DNA of 64,000 bases from Methylophilus medardensis (GCF_006363915.1 NZ_CP040946.1), one strand, 5' to 3'. Shown: positions 19,620 through 28,338, counted from the first letter of the stretch. The notes: generated from the sequence alone by a model not told the origin. Translations and numbers: made by a program.

Positions 19620-20306
19620 TCAAGCAGGTACCGCCGTGTTTTTCGCCAGCAATAGACATAAGTCCTGCCAAACCTCCCGTTTAAGCAACTGATTTTGCAA
19701 GATGGCGAGCGGTGGATGCGTGACTACAAGCCACATTGACCCCACATTTAACAGGCGCCCCCTGATGGAGGCGAGTTCGGTGTGCTGCGTGCCTAAAAAT
19801 GCATTCGCAGCTTCGAGGCCAAACAGCACGCAAAAACTTGCTTGCACCTGATTCGCGCCGATGGTTTCTGTGTGAATGGTCACTTGGTCTGCTGGCAATG
19901 CGAGCGCACGGACAATATTGTGCAACAGTGTGTGGCTCGCTGCATCAGCGGTTGGCGGACAACACAGCAACCATGGTGATTGTAGTAGCGGCGCGGTGGT
20001 GACGTTGGCAGTGGGAACGTCAGATGACACTGCGAGCACCTCTGTGGGCAATTCTAGCGCCGTTGCTGGCGCTTCCCTATACGATGCCACCGGTGCTGCT
20101 GGCGCCTCTGCCGGCGCAAAGGGCACGGGGGTGTTTAAGCCCTCAGCGGTGAGCGCGACGGACTGCTCATCCATCGTTGCAACAACCTCGCTGACCACTG
20201 GCACCGCAAGTGGCATGGTCTGGAGCGGCTCAGTCGCGGGCATCCGTGCACGCCAGACCGGCAGCAAGTCCAGTTCACGCAACATATCTTCACGGGTCAA
20301 ATGCAT
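19620..20306 (-). CDS. Degenerate family-4 uracil-DNA-glycosylase-like protein
   Basis: 228 residues. The first 20 (TREDMLRELDLLPVWRAR) and an Ala/Pro-rich linker to about 110 look like the N-terminal extension of betaproteobacterial family-4 (Fe-S) uracil-DNA glycosylases. The C-terminal part retains the end of that fold: FGLEAANAFLGTQHTELASIRGR, LVVTHPP in place of HPA/HPS, and REVWQDLCLLLA. What is missing is the catalytic GE-PG motif and the four Fe-S cysteines, since only two Cys flank the linker end. It sits after tsaB-rimI, the usual place for the true enzyme. It is thus probably not a glycosylase; it could be a relict or a repurposed structural domain. Confidence 0.6.
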   Translation of the reverse strand: MHLTREDMLRELDLLPVWRARMPATEPLQTMPLAVPVVSEVVATMDEQSVALTAEGLNTPVPFAPAEAPAAPVASYREAPATALELPTEVLAVSSDVPTANVTTAPLLQSPWLLCCPPTADAASHTLLHNIVRALALPADQVTIHTETIGANQVQASFCVLFGLEAANAFLGTQHTELASIRGRLLNVGSMWLVVTHPPLAILQNQLLKREVWQDLCLLLAKNTAVPA

Positions 20307-20319
20307 AGCGGCCTCACAT

Positions 20320-20784
20320 TCATAACGCCAAACCCATCAGTACCGCATCTTCTCGGCCGGTCTTGGTCGGATAGTAGTGGCGTCGCAGGCCAATTTCACA
20401 GAATCCCATCGACTCATACAAGGCAATGGCTTTGTGATTACTCACCCTTACCTCTAGAAACATATTGGCCGCTTGATGGCGTTGCGAAATCTCGATCATA
20501 TATAACAACAATGTGCGCCCCAGACCCTGACCTTGGTAGGCTTGCGCCACACTAATATTGAGTAGATGCGCCTCATCAAGCACCATCATCACCAGCGCAT
20601 AGCCCGCAATGTTGCCGGAAATCTCCATCACCCAAGCGCTGTAGCCTGAATGCAGCGAGTCTTTAAAGTTACCCACGGTCCATGGGTGAGAATACAGCGT
20701 TGGCTCAATCTGGCTGATGACGGCAAGATCATCGTCAGACATCGGGCGAAAAGTGAGGTGTTGTTGTGGCAAGGCACTCATCAT
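20320..20784 (-). CDS. rimI: Ribosomal protein S18 alanine N-acetyltransferase
   Basis: A GNAT acetyltransferase that modifies the N-terminus of S18 and possibly other proteins. The frame is open upstream, but three consecutive ATGs (20787, 20784, 20781) just after the tsaB stop are the likely starts; 20784 has the best distance to TAGG. GNAT motifs: TLYSHPWTVGNFKDSL near the start, DEAHLLNISVAQAYQGQGLGRTLL as acetyl-CoA loop (QxxGxG), and EVRVSNHKAIALYESMGF at the end. The tsaB-rimI order is typical and suggests coupled translation. Confidence 0.93.
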   Translation of the reverse strand: MMSALPQQHLTFRPMSDDDLAVISQIEPTLYSHPWTVGNFKDSLHSGYSAWVMEISGNIAGYALVMMVLDEAHLLNISVAQAYQGQGLGRTLLLYMIEISQRHQAANMFLEVRVSNHKAIALYESMGFCEIGLRRHYYPTKTGREDAVLMGLAL

Positions 20785-20791
20785 CATTCGC

Positions 20792-21493
20792 CTACAACGT
20801 TTGTCCTTGTGCACGCTCAGCCGCCGTGAGTGCGACCCGGTTACGCACATATAGCGGAGCAGCTTCATGCGCGGCTTGTACTTTACCCGCAGCAAACAAT
20901 GGCTGCGCCAGTGTCAGCATGGCGCCCGCTTGCGGGATCAGCGCTGGGCAAACACGGTCAACTTGATCGTGATAGCGCGCAGACAACACCTGCGCAAACA
21001 CATGCCATCCACTGCCTGCGCCTAGCCAACCATGGCCTTCCACCGCGGGAACATCTTGTGGCTTGCACACCGTGACAGGAGAGACTGCCAGCCAGCCTTC
21101 GGCTTGACGCACCATGGCCGCATGGTAGACCTCGCCCATCCGCGCATCCAAGCACACCAGCACTTTTTCGCTTTGCGTTGCTTGCCAAGCGGACTCTGCC
21201 ACCGCTAGCACGGCGCTGATGCCGACGACTGGCAGCTGTGCGCCAAACGCCAAGCCCTGCGTGACGCCCACCGCCACCCTGACCCCGGTAAACGCGCCCG
21301 GCCCCGCACCATAGACCAAGCCATCAAGCTCGCTCAGCGCCACACCAGCCTGCGCTAGTAAACGCTGAATTTCAGGCAGAATACGCTGCGATGCAGCCGG
21401 GCCGGTCACTTCATCAAACGTGACTAAGCCGGCCTGTGTTTGCAAGGCAAGCGAGAGTGTTTCAGTGGAGGATTCAATCGCGAGTAATTTCAT
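20792..21493 (-). CDS. tsaB: tRNA t6A synthesis protein TsaB
   Basis: TsaB pairs with TsaD and TsaE to form N6-threonylcarbamoyladenosine at position 37 of ANN-decoding tRNAs. The start at 21493 (MKLLAIESSTE) is canonical; the frame extends 11 codons upstream without homology. It has 233 residues with the ASKHA fold: IESSTETLSLAL, GPGAFTGVRVAVGVTQGLAFG (about 70-90) and DARMGEVYHA. The zinc site of TsaD is absent, as expected. Confidence 0.95.
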   Translation of the reverse strand: MKLLAIESSTETLSLALQTQAGLVTFDEVTGPAASQRILPEIQRLLAQAGVALSELDGLVYGAGPGAFTGVRVAVGVTQGLAFGAQLPVVGISAVLAVAESAWQATQSEKVLVCLDARMGEVYHAAMVRQAEGWLAVSPVTVCKPQDVPAVEGHGWLGAGSGWHVFAQVLSARYHDQVDRVCPALIPQAGAMLTLAQPLFAAGKVQAAHEAAPLYVRNRVALTAAERAQGQTL

Positions 21494-21596
21494 TGTGTGT
21501 GTCACCAAACCGGTATTTTGCCACAAGGCAGACGCCGAAGGCAGCGATGACTGTCGTGGCGATCATGCACAATGCCATGCGCCAGTGATTGATCAT
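21474..21596 (-). CDS. Possible 40-residue membrane peptide between panB and tsaB
   Basis: Starting at ATG 21596, four bases after the panB stop, a frame encodes about 40 residues with one strong hydrophobic stretch (ALCMIATTVIAAFGVCLVA) and a charged tail. It ends 20 bp inside tsaB. It fills the otherwise empty gap between the two genes, but has no ribosome site and no known family. Low confidence. Confidence 0.2.
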   Translation of the reverse strand: MINHWRMALCMIATTVIAAFGVCLVAKYRFGDTHNEITRD

Positions 21597-21600
21597 TACA

Positions 21601-22410
21601 TTAATAACTATGCTGCGCTTGAGGAAAGCGCCCTGTTTTAACCGCCTCGACATACTGTTGGAGCGCCAGCTGCACACTGCCTGCTTGCTGCAAAAAGTTT
21701 TGCGCAAATCTGGGCGCGCGGTAATCTTGTGGGAGCGTCTCTGCTGGGCCGCTATAAATACCCAATAGATCTTGTAACACCAGCACCTGACCACTACACC
21801 CTGCCCCCGCACCGATGCCGATGGTCGGCACTGCAATCGTTTGCGTAATTTGGGTGGCTAGGGCAGCTGGAATCATTTCAAACAGCACCATACACACGCC
21901 CGCCGCCGCCATGGCTTGTGCATCCGCTAACATACGCTGGGCATCCGCTTCGGTTTTACCCTGAATTTTGTAGCCGCCTAACTTTTCAACAGACTGCGGG
22001 GTGAAGCCTAAATGCGCACAAACCGGTACCCCATGTTCGACCAGATAGCGCGCAGTAGCCACCATGTCACCCGCGCCTTCAATTTTGACGAGATGGGCAC
22101 CGGCGGCGATCAGCGCTTGTGCGTTCGTCAACGCCGTCTCAACATCCTGCTCATAACTGCCAGCGGGCATATCTGTCATGATGACGCTCGCGGGCGCACC
22201 CTTGGCGACCAAACGGGTGTGATAAATCATGTCTTGCATGGTCACCGACAGCGTATTGCTAGCCCCTTGGATCACCATGCCAAGCGAATCGCCCACCAGC
22301 AATACATCTACGCCTGCCAGCGCTAATAATTTTGCGAACGTGGCGTCATAGCAAGTCAGCATGGCAATTTTCTCGCCGCTACGCGCTTTAGTAAGAAGGT
22401 TATTCAGCAT
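21601..22410 (-). CDS. panB: Ketopantoate hydroxymethyltransferase
   Basis: It converts 2-oxoisovalerate and methylene-THF to ketopantoate in pantothenate and coenzyme A synthesis. It has 269 residues, full length. Motifs: ITMLTCYDATFAKL-type opening (KIAMLTCYDATFAKL), GDSLGMVIQG (about 41-50, metal-binding Asp), DMPAGSYEQ, KIEGAG, AHLGFTPQS, LFEMIP and TIGIGAGAGCSGQVLVLQDLLG. Ketopantoate also leads from the branched-chain keto acids handled by ilvE further on. panC, the usual neighbour, is not present. Confidence 0.97.
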   Translation of the reverse strand: MLNNLLTKARSGEKIAMLTCYDATFAKLLALAGVDVLLVGDSLGMVIQGASNTLSVTMQDMIYHTRLVAKGAPASVIMTDMPAGSYEQDVETALTNAQALIAAGAHLVKIEGAGDMVATARYLVEHGVPVCAHLGFTPQSVEKLGGYKIQGKTEADAQRMLADAQAMAAAGVCMVLFEMIPAALATQITQTIAVPTIGIGAGAGCSGQVLVLQDLLGIYSGPAETLPQDYRAPRFAQNFLQQAGSVQLALQQYVEAVKTGRFPQAQHSY

Positions 22411-22470
22411 CTGTTTCCACCGTCAACGGTTAGTCGGGCCGATTCACCGGGCCTAGACCGTCAGATTGCG

Positions 22471-23109
22471 TTAAAAATTGGGATTAAAGTACTCGCGACT
22501 ACTTTTGATCTGGCGAATCCGCTCGATCAGCAATTTAAAGGCTTCCGGGTCTTTGGTGATATTGAGTTTTTCGTTATTGACGATCAGCAAAGGCGATGCA
22601 TCATAGGCGTGAAAAAATTCACTGTAGGCTTCGGCCAATCGGGCAATATATTCACGTGGCATGTCTTGCTCATAGCTAATATTGCGCTCTTCAATCCGGT
22701 CCATTAAGGCGTCTACTGGTGTTTGCAGATAGACGACCAAATCCGGCTTGGGCGCTTTGAGCTGCAAGTGATGATAAATCTGGTGATACAAGGAATACTC
22801 TTCTTCATCCAGATTGAGCCGCGCAAAGAGCGGATCTTTTTCTAGAAAAAAGTCAGAGACCGTGGGCTGACCAAACATATCGCGCTGCGCCATGTCTTCG
22901 ATTTGGCGTGAACGCTGAAACAAAAAGAACAACTGCGTCGGCAGCGCATAACGCTGTGCATCTTGATAAAAGCGCGTCAAAAAAGGATTTGCCTCGGCTT
23001 TTTCAGACAACAACTCGACTGAAAACTGATCAGCCAGCATGCGTGCTAGGGTGGTTTTGCCACTGCCAATCGGACCTTCAATGACAACATAAGGAAAACG
23101 CGTAAACAT
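22471..23109 (-). CDS. Deoxynucleoside (deoxyadenosine/deoxyguanosine-type) kinase
   Basis: It phosphorylates deoxynucleosides for salvage. Start 23109 (MFTRFPYVVIEG) lies 13 bp after folK; the frame is open further but without homology. It has 212 residues with P-loop GPIGSGKTT at about 11-19, the ERS-like sequence FQRSRQIEDMA near 85, DLVVYLQTP and the lid RIEERNISYEQDM (Arg-rich). The family includes dAK/dGK and dCK; substrate cannot be told. The folK-kinase-panB order recurs in betaproteobacteria. Confidence 0.88.
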   Translation of the reverse strand: MFTRFPYVVIEGPIGSGKTTLARMLADQFSVELLSEKAEANPFLTRFYQDAQRYALPTQLFFLFQRSRQIEDMAQRDMFGQPTVSDFFLEKDPLFARLNLDEEEYSLYHQIYHHLQLKAPKPDLVVYLQTPVDALMDRIEERNISYEQDMPREYIARLAEAYSEFFHAYDASPLLIVNNEKLNITKDPEAFKLLIERIRQIKSSREYFNPNF

Positions 23110-23122
23110 GGTGATTGCTCGT

Positions 23123-23608
23123 TCAGTATTGGGGCAGTTTGCGCACGTCATCGTGCTTGTATTCTGCCATCCATTCTACAACAGTCTTTCCTTGTGGCAG
23201 CATAAAGTCAGGCACAATTTCAGCCAAAGGCAAAATCACAAATCCGCGTTCATGCATGCGCGGATGCGGTAGTTTGAGCAATTGGGTATCGAGTTGCATG
23301 CCGTCATAATCCAGCATATCCAGATCTAACACGCGCGGCGCGTTGGGAAACGGCCGCTCACGACCAAACCCTTGTTCAATCGCCAGCAACAGTTGCATCA
23401 ATTGCGCAGGGGGGATGTCCGTGGCCACGCGCACCACCGCATTAATAAAGTCAGGCTGATTATCATAACCCACTGGGGCGGTCGCATACAGGCTTGAAGC
23501 AGCAAGTAAGGTTAACCCCGGCGTATTCGCCAGCAGGTCTATGGCGCGGCTGACTTGTGTGGCGGGCTGTTGCAGATTACTGCCCAACGCAATCAGGGCG
23601 ATCGCCAT
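23123..23608 (-). CDS. folK: 2-amino-4-hydroxy-6-hydroxymethyldihydropteridine pyrophosphokinase
   Basis: It transfers pyrophosphate from ATP to the pterin in folate synthesis. 161 residues with IALGSNLQQP, YATAPVGYDNQPDFINAV, ER(P)FPNAPRVLDLDMLDYDG (metal-binding DLD) and LPHPRMHERGFVILPLAEI. The start ATG shares its A with the last base of the pcnB stop (TAATG), so translation is coupled. Confidence 0.96.
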   Translation of the reverse strand: MAIALIALGSNLQQPATQVSRAIDLLANTPGLTLLAASSLYATAPVGYDNQPDFINAVVRVATDIPPAQLMQLLLAIEQGFGRERPFPNAPRVLDLDMLDYDGMQLDTQLLKLPHPRMHERGFVILPLAEIVPDFMLPQGKTVVEWMAEYKHDDVRKLPQY

Positions 23609-24954
23609 TAAACAGCTTCTCCGCCCACTGATGTTTTTTTGCGCGGCTTGCGGCGGCGTTTTTTTGGTCCGCTTTCAGGCAACAACATCGCAGTGCGCTC
23701 GTCTGTGCCCGCATCGGCAAACCGTGTCCACCAGTCACCCAGCGCCTGCGGCAATTCGCCTGAGGCACAACGTAGCAGCAAAAAGTCATAGCCAGCGCGA
23801 TATTTTGGATTGGTCAACAAGGCATAAGGCCGCTTGCCAGAGCGTTGTTCAAAGCGCGGCTGCATCACCCAAATTTCTTTCATGGTCGCGGTATAGCGAT
23901 TATGTATCGCCATCTTTTCGGCCTGCTTGTCGATGACTTCATTCATCGCTTCATGCAGCGCCGGGATCATGTGCTCACCACGTTTTTGATTTTCTTGCCA
24001 AGCCAACAGCACCTCATGCCACAGCAAGGTAGCAAACAAAAAGCTTGGGTTAGACGACTTACCAGCCTGAATGCGCTCGTCGGTATTTTTTAGCGCCAAC
24101 ATGACAAATTTTTCGCCCATTGGCTGCTCGAGCACTACATCTAGCAAGGGCAGCAAACCATGGTGCAACTGTTGCGCACGTAAAGCATTGATGCTCTCGA
24201 TTGCATGGCCGGACAAAAAGAGTTTGAGCATTTCGTCGAACAAACGGCTGGGCGGGACATCCTCTAACAAGTTTGCCAGTTTGCGGATGGGCGCTTCCGT
24301 TTCGCGCTCTAGTTTCAAACCCAATTTGGCAGACAATCGAACCGCACGCAGCATGCGAACTGGATCTTCTTGATAACGTTTGAGCGGATCGCCAATCATG
24401 CGCAAGGTTTTAGCGCGAATGTCGGCTACACCGTGGTGAAAGTCTAAGACCTCTTGTCGTTTGGGGTCGTAATAGAGCGCATTGGCGGTGAAATCGCGCC
24501 GGACGGAGTCCTCCTCGATTGAGCCAAACACATTGTCACGGATGATGCGGCCACTGTCATTGGTCTCAGCATCGCCTTCACTCAAATGATGGCCGCGGAA
24601 CGTCGATACTTCGATGGTCTCATGCCCCCACAACACATGCACCAATCGAAAGCGACGGCCAATAATACGCGACCGTCTAAACACTTTATGTACTTGCTCT
24701 GGCGTGGCATTGGTGGCGACGTCAAAATCCTTGGGCGGATGATTCAGCAATAAATCGCGTACGGCGCCCCCCACGATATAGGCCTGAAACCCAGCTTTTT
24801 GTAGCTGGTCACAGGTTTTTAATGCCGCTTGACTGATGTGCTTCTGGTTGATTTTATGTTTGCCCGCCTGAATGATTTGTGCCGCAGGCAATTGGGTATG
24901 GGTATTCACATTGACACGACGACGGAATACTTTTTGTAAGAATTGTTTAATCAT
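23608..24954 (-). CDS. pcnB: Poly(A) polymerase I
   Basis: It adds 3' poly(A) tails to RNA, promoting decay. 448 residues: nucleotidyltransferase head with VGGAVRDLLL (about 61-70), metal-binding DFDVATNATPEQV (77-89), STFRGH, then VRRDFTANALYYD, the neck helices (RMIGDPLKRYQEDPVRMLRAVR) and a basic C-terminal tail (KKRRRKPRKKTS). The pcnB/CCA-adding distinction is supported by the basic tail and the RRRVNV N-terminal extension. First gene of the pcnB-folK-kinase-panB run. Confidence 0.94.
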   Translation of the reverse strand: MIKQFLQKVFRRRVNVNTHTQLPAAQIIQAGKHKINQKHISQAALKTCDQLQKAGFQAYIVGGAVRDLLLNHPPKDFDVATNATPEQVHKVFRRSRIIGRRFRLVHVLWGHETIEVSTFRGHHLSEGDAETNDSGRIIRDNVFGSIEEDSVRRDFTANALYYDPKRQEVLDFHHGVADIRAKTLRMIGDPLKRYQEDPVRMLRAVRLSAKLGLKLERETEAPIRKLANLLEDVPPSRLFDEMLKLFLSGHAIESINALRAQQLHHGLLPLLDVVLEQPMGEKFVMLALKNTDERIQAGKSSNPSFLFATLLWHEVLLAWQENQKRGEHMIPALHEAMNEVIDKQAEKMAIHNRYTATMKEIWVMQPRFEQRSGKRPYALLTNPKYRAGYDFLLLRCASGELPQALGDWWTRFADAGTDERTAMLLPESGPKKRRRKPRKKTSVGGEAV

Positions 24955-24988
24955 GATGGTTGCGTTTCGAGCACCAGCCTAAGCCAGG

Positions 24989-25540
24989 CTACAGTTTATG
25001 TTGGTTATTCCACAAGACATCCGGCACCGCTGCATGCCGGTTAAGGGTGCGACACAGGACAAATAATAAATCGGAGAGTCGGTTTACATATTGCAACGCG
25101 ACCGGCGTCACGGGCGATTGTGCATGTAACGCATGCAAAATGCGCTCCGCGCGTCTACACACGGTACGCGCAAGATGGCACACCGCTGCCGCACGACTAC
25201 CCCCGGGTAAAATGAACTCTTTTAATGGAGTCAGCTGTTCATTCCAGCCGTCCAGCGTCAACTCTAACAACGTCACCCGGCCAGCCTGTATAAAGGTATG
25301 GCCGGGCATACACAACTCTCCGCCGAGATCGAACAAGTCGTGCTGAATGCCTAATAAGCAATCCCGCACGTCATTGGGCAGCGCTTCCACCAACAACATG
25401 CCGATGACGGCATTCAGCTCATCCACGTCACCCATTGCGGCCACGCGCAAATCAGATTTCGCAATGCGCGAGCCATCACCAAGGCCGGTTGTGCCGCTAT
25501 CACCCGTTCGCGTGTAAATCTTACTCAGCCGGTTGGCCAT
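24989..25540 (-). CDS. Cob(I)alamin adenosyltransferase, PduO type
   Basis: It attaches the adenosyl group of ATP to cobalamin to make coenzyme B12. Start at 25540 (MANRLSKIYTRTGDSG) because homology begins there; the longer frame would overlap the murI start on the other strand. 183 residues; ATP-binding TRTGDSGTTGLGDGSRI (8-24), MGDVDELNAVIG, and RTVCRRAERI plus the closing QYVNRLSDLLFVL. It is divergent from murI with a 62-bp shared promoter region. Confidence 0.94.
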   Translation of the reverse strand: MANRLSKIYTRTGDSGTTGLGDGSRIAKSDLRVAAMGDVDELNAVIGMLLVEALPNDVRDCLLGIQHDLFDLGGELCMPGHTFIQAGRVTLLELTLDGWNEQLTPLKEFILPGGSRAAAVCHLARTVCRRAERILHALHAQSPVTPVALQYVNRLSDLLFVLCRTLNRHAAVPDVLWNNQHKL

Positions 25541-25602
25541 ACCTGACACCTGTCTAAAATCCGATATAATCCCCCCATTATAAATCATACCGTGCCATTT
25601 CG
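25541..25602. promoter_or_regulatory. Divergent promoter region of the adenosyltransferase gene and murI
   Basis: A 62-bp gap between divergent start codons. TATAAT at 25565-25570 on the plus strand fits a -10 box for murI, 33 bp from its ATG; the -35 match is poor. A second AT-rich element (TATAAA) follows at 25580. No operator is evident. Confidence 0.35.
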
Positions 25603-26385
25603 ATGTGCCCAACGATTGCAGTCAATGCCCCAGTCGGCGTGATGGATTCCGGCGTCGGCGGTCTCAGCGTGCTAAAACACCTCGCCCGCCAACTCCCCAA
25701 CGAACATTTCACCTACTTTGCTGACAGTGCCCATGCCCCTTACGGCAACAAAACAGCCACCGAGATTCAACAGCGCTGCTTTGAAATTGCAGAGACACTG
25801 ATTGCGCAAGGCGCCAAAACCTTAGTGGTCGCTTGCAACACCGCCACGGCGGCAGCCATCGGCGCGATGCGTCAACACTACACACTCCCGATTGTCGGCA
25901 TGGAACCCGCCGTAAAACCTGCCGCGGCCGCCAGCAAAAACGGCATCATCGGTGTACTTGCCACCACCGGCACCCTACAAAGTGCCCAATTCGCTGCGTT
26001 ACTTGAGCATTATGGTCAACAAGTGCAGGTCATCACTCAGGCGTGCATTGGGCTGGTGGAATGCATCGAGCAAGGCCAGCTTGATACCCCGCATACCCAA
26101 GCCTTATTACGGCAGTATTGCCAGCCGCTGATGGATGCAGGCGCCGATACTGTTGTGCTTGGCTGCACGCACTATCCGTTTGTACGTGCCCACATACAAG
26201 CCATCGTCGGGCCAGCGGTCACCCTGATCGACACCGGCGCCGCAGTGGCCAAGCGCTTACATCAGGTATTAGCCGAAAAAGAACTACTGAATACAGCGAA
26301 CGAGGCTGGGGATTTTGTATTTTTAACGAGCGGGACGCAGGCAACACAGCGGGTGATGCATACATTGTGGAATATTTCTGCCTAG
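25603..26385 (+). CDS. murI: Glutamate racemase
   Basis: It makes D-glutamate for peptidoglycan in the cytoplasm. 260 residues with VMDSGVGGLSVLKHL (Asp15-Ser16), FADSAHAPYGNK, the first catalytic Cys in VVACNTATA and the second in VLGCTHYPF. Complete and ended by a terminator 50 bp later. Confidence 0.97.
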   Translation: MCPTIAVNAPVGVMDSGVGGLSVLKHLARQLPNEHFTYFADSAHAPYGNKTATEIQQRCFEIAETLIAQGAKTLVVACNTATAAAIGAMRQHYTLPIVGMEPAVKPAAAASKNGIIGVLATTGTLQSAQFAALLEHYGQQVQVITQACIGLVECIEQGQLDTPHTQALLRQYCQPLMDAGADTVVLGCTHYPFVRAHIQAIVGPAVTLIDTGAAVAKRLHQVLAEKELLNTANEAGDFVFLTSGTQATQRVMHTLWNISA

Positions 26386-26433
26386 CAGCTTGCTTGTGAA
26401 TACTGATCAGCACTTATCATGAAAGCGACCAAC

Positions 26434-26463
26434 AAAAAACCCACGCAAAGCGTGGGTTTTTTG
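26434..26463. terminator. Bidirectional terminator after murI
   Basis: AAAAAACCCACG, loop CAAAG, CGTGGGTTTTTT. The run of As on one side and Ts on the other serves murI (plus) and the zinc-protein gene that ends at 26465 (minus). Confidence 0.92.
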
Positions 26464-26464
26464 A

Positions 26465-26653
26465 TTAATGATGATGCACCTGCGTGCCCGGCTTCAACTT
26501 AAACTTCGTGCCACAATAAGGACAGGAGACTTGTCCGGTTTTGGCCACATCCAAAAACACTCTAGGATGCGATGCCCACAAAGCAACTTCTTTGGTAGGA
26601 CAATGCAAAGGCAAGTCTTTACCGTCTACTTCAAACTCTTTGACATCGGACAT
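26465..26653 (-). CDS. CHCC-type zinc-binding protein
   Basis: 62 residues with the zf-CHCC pattern: LHCPTKEVALWASHPRVFLDV then GQVSCPYCGTKFKL. The Cys, His and CPYC ligands would bind one zinc ion. The domain is shared with the NDUFS6 subunit of mitochondrial complex I; in bacteria such small proteins are common and their role is unclear. The last residues HHH could also bind metal. It lies 47 bp after ilvE, a pairing often seen in betaproteobacteria. Confidence 0.9.
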   Translation of the reverse strand: MSDVKEFEVDGKDLPLHCPTKEVALWASHPRVFLDVAKTGQVSCPYCGTKFKLKPGTQVHHH

Positions 26654-26700
26654 TTAAACTCTCCAGCACGCAGGCAAATGTATTTTCTAAAAGCGCGGAT

Positions 26701-27636
26701 TTATACCAAGGTCAGCCAATGGGCGTACTTTGGATTTTTACCTTTGACCACATCAAAATACAAACTTTGTAATTTTTCAGTGATCGGGCCGCGTGTTCCT
26801 TCGCCAATCGCGCGGTTATCTAACTCACGGATAGGCGTCACTTCGGCAGCTGTGCCGGTAAAAAACGCTTCGTCAGCGCTGTACACTTCGTCACGCGTAA
26901 TGCGCTTTTCAATGACTTCCAAGCCCAGCTCAACTTTTGCCAAGTGGATGATGGTGTCACGCGTGATGCCTTCGAGTGCGGAGGTCAGGTCTGGCGTATA
27001 CAGCTTACCATTGCGGATAATGAAAACGTTTTCACCAGAGCCTTCTGCCACAAAACCGTCAACATCTAACAGCAAGGCTTCTTGGTAACCGTCTTGCGCA
27101 GCCTCTTGATGCGCGAGAATACTGTTCATGTAGTTGCCGTTAGCTTTGGCTTTACACATAGTGATATTGACGTGGTGACGGGAGAATGAAGAAGTTTTGA
27201 CACGGATACCTTTGGTAATCGCCTCTTCCCCCATATAAGCACCCCAGCTCCAAGCTGCCACAATCACATGTGTGGACAAGGTTTTAGCAGAAATGCCCAT
27301 GGCCTCAGCACCGTAAAACGCCATCGGACGTAAGTAACCGGATTCGAGGTTATTTTCACGCACGGCGGCTCTTTGCGCTTCTGAGATTGCCTGTTTGTCA
27401 AAAGGCATTTTCATGCCGAGAATGTGTGCACTGCGGAACAAGCGGTCTGTGTGCTCTTTCAAGCGAAAAATCGCTGTGCCCTTGTCGGTTTTGTAGGCAC
27501 GAACACCTTCAAACACGCCCATGCCGTAATGCAAGGTATGGGTTAATACATGGGTAGTAGCATCACGCCAGTTGACCATCTTGCCGTCGTACCAGATAAC
27601 GCCGTCACGGTCTGCCATCGAACTCGGTATTGCCAT
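26701..27636 (-). CDS. ilvE: Branched-chain amino acid aminotransferase
   Basis: A PLP enzyme for the last step of Val, Leu and Ile synthesis. 311 residues, fold type IV: DGVIWYDGKMVNWRDA, HTLHYGMGVFEGVRAY, the PLP lysine in CKAKANGNYMNS (near 163), DGFVAEGSGENVFI and the TGTAAEVTPI phosphate loop. The start 27636 has AGGCGAG 6 bases upstream and is preferred over an internal Met at codon 7. Confidence 0.97.
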   Translation of the reverse strand: MAIPSSMADRDGVIWYDGKMVNWRDATTHVLTHTLHYGMGVFEGVRAYKTDKGTAIFRLKEHTDRLFRSAHILGMKMPFDKQAISEAQRAAVRENNLESGYLRPMAFYGAEAMGISAKTLSTHVIVAAWSWGAYMGEEAITKGIRVKTSSFSRHHVNITMCKAKANGNYMNSILAHQEAAQDGYQEALLLDVDGFVAEGSGENVFIIRNGKLYTPDLTSALEGITRDTIIHLAKVELGLEVIEKRITRDEVYSADEAFFTGTAAEVTPIRELDNRAIGEGTRGPITEKLQSLYFDVVKGKNPKYAHWLTLV

Positions 27637-27747
27637 TTAAACTCGCCTTTAATCCGTCAATCATCAAAAGCATTATTGTAAACCAATCTGCACGCTTTTC
27701 GCCTATGCTAGAATCCATTTCGGTGATGATTGACAAGGATTTTTTGC

Positions 27748-28338
27748 ATGTCTATGCGTTTTAAGTGGGTTTATTTGGCATTCGCATTACTCGCCATGTT
27801 ATTGGTCGCCTGCAAGCAAGGCCCGGCTGCCAATTTTATTGGCACCGATTTAACCGGCACCCAATTCGGCAAACCGCTGTCACTGACCGACCACCTCGGC
27901 CAACCACGCAGTATTGACGACTTTAAAGGCAAACTGGTGGTGCTCTTTTTTGGCTACACGCATTGCCCAGACGTCTGCCCCACCACCATGGCGGATTTGA
28001 AAAAAACCATGCAATTACTGGGTGAACAGGCCAACCAAGTGCAAGTGTTATTTGTCACGGTAGATCCGGAACGCGATACGCAAGCCGTGCTGGCACAGTT
28101 TGTACCCAGTTTTGACCCACGCTTTATCGGATTGCGCGGCACGGTCGCTGAAGTCGCCGCCAATCTGAGTGAATACAAAGTGTATGCTGCCAAGGTGAAT
28201 GAACCGGGCAAATCGGGCTACACCATGGATCACAGCGCTGGCCTCTATGTGTTTGACCAGCAAGGCGCCCCCCGCATTTATTTGGGTTATGGTGAAAAGC
28301 CGGAGAACATTGCGCACGATTTGCGCTTGCTGCTGTAG
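27748..28338 (+). CDS. SCO1/SenC family copper chaperone lipoprotein
   Basis: It helps deliver copper to the CuA site of cytochrome c oxidase, or acts as a thiol-disulfide protein, in the periplasm. Start 27748 has AAGGA 8 bases upstream; a TTG 18 bp earlier is less likely. 196 residues: lipobox LVAC (Cys22), thioredoxin fold, Cu-binding Cys73-x3-Cys77 (THCPDVCPTT) and His162 (YTMDHSAGLYVF). All three ligands are present. No oxidase genes are next to it. Followed by an iron-storage cluster but not obviously co-transcribed. Confidence 0.93.
   Translation: MSMRFKWVYLAFALLAMLLVACKQGPAANFIGTDLTGTQFGKPLSLTDHLGQPRSIDDFKGKLVVLFFGYTHCPDVCPTTMADLKKTMQLLGEQANQVQVLFVTVDPERDTQAVLAQFVPSFDPRFIGLRGTVAEVAANLSEYKVYAAKVNEPGKSGYTMDHSAGLYVFDQQGAPRIYLGYGEKPENIAHDLRLLL

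Noticed and set aside
19876..20325. 149-codon plus-strand frame antisense to the UDG-like gene
   Set aside because: Ser/Thr/Gly-rich translation is the complement of an Ala/Pro-rich coding stretch; no ribosome site.
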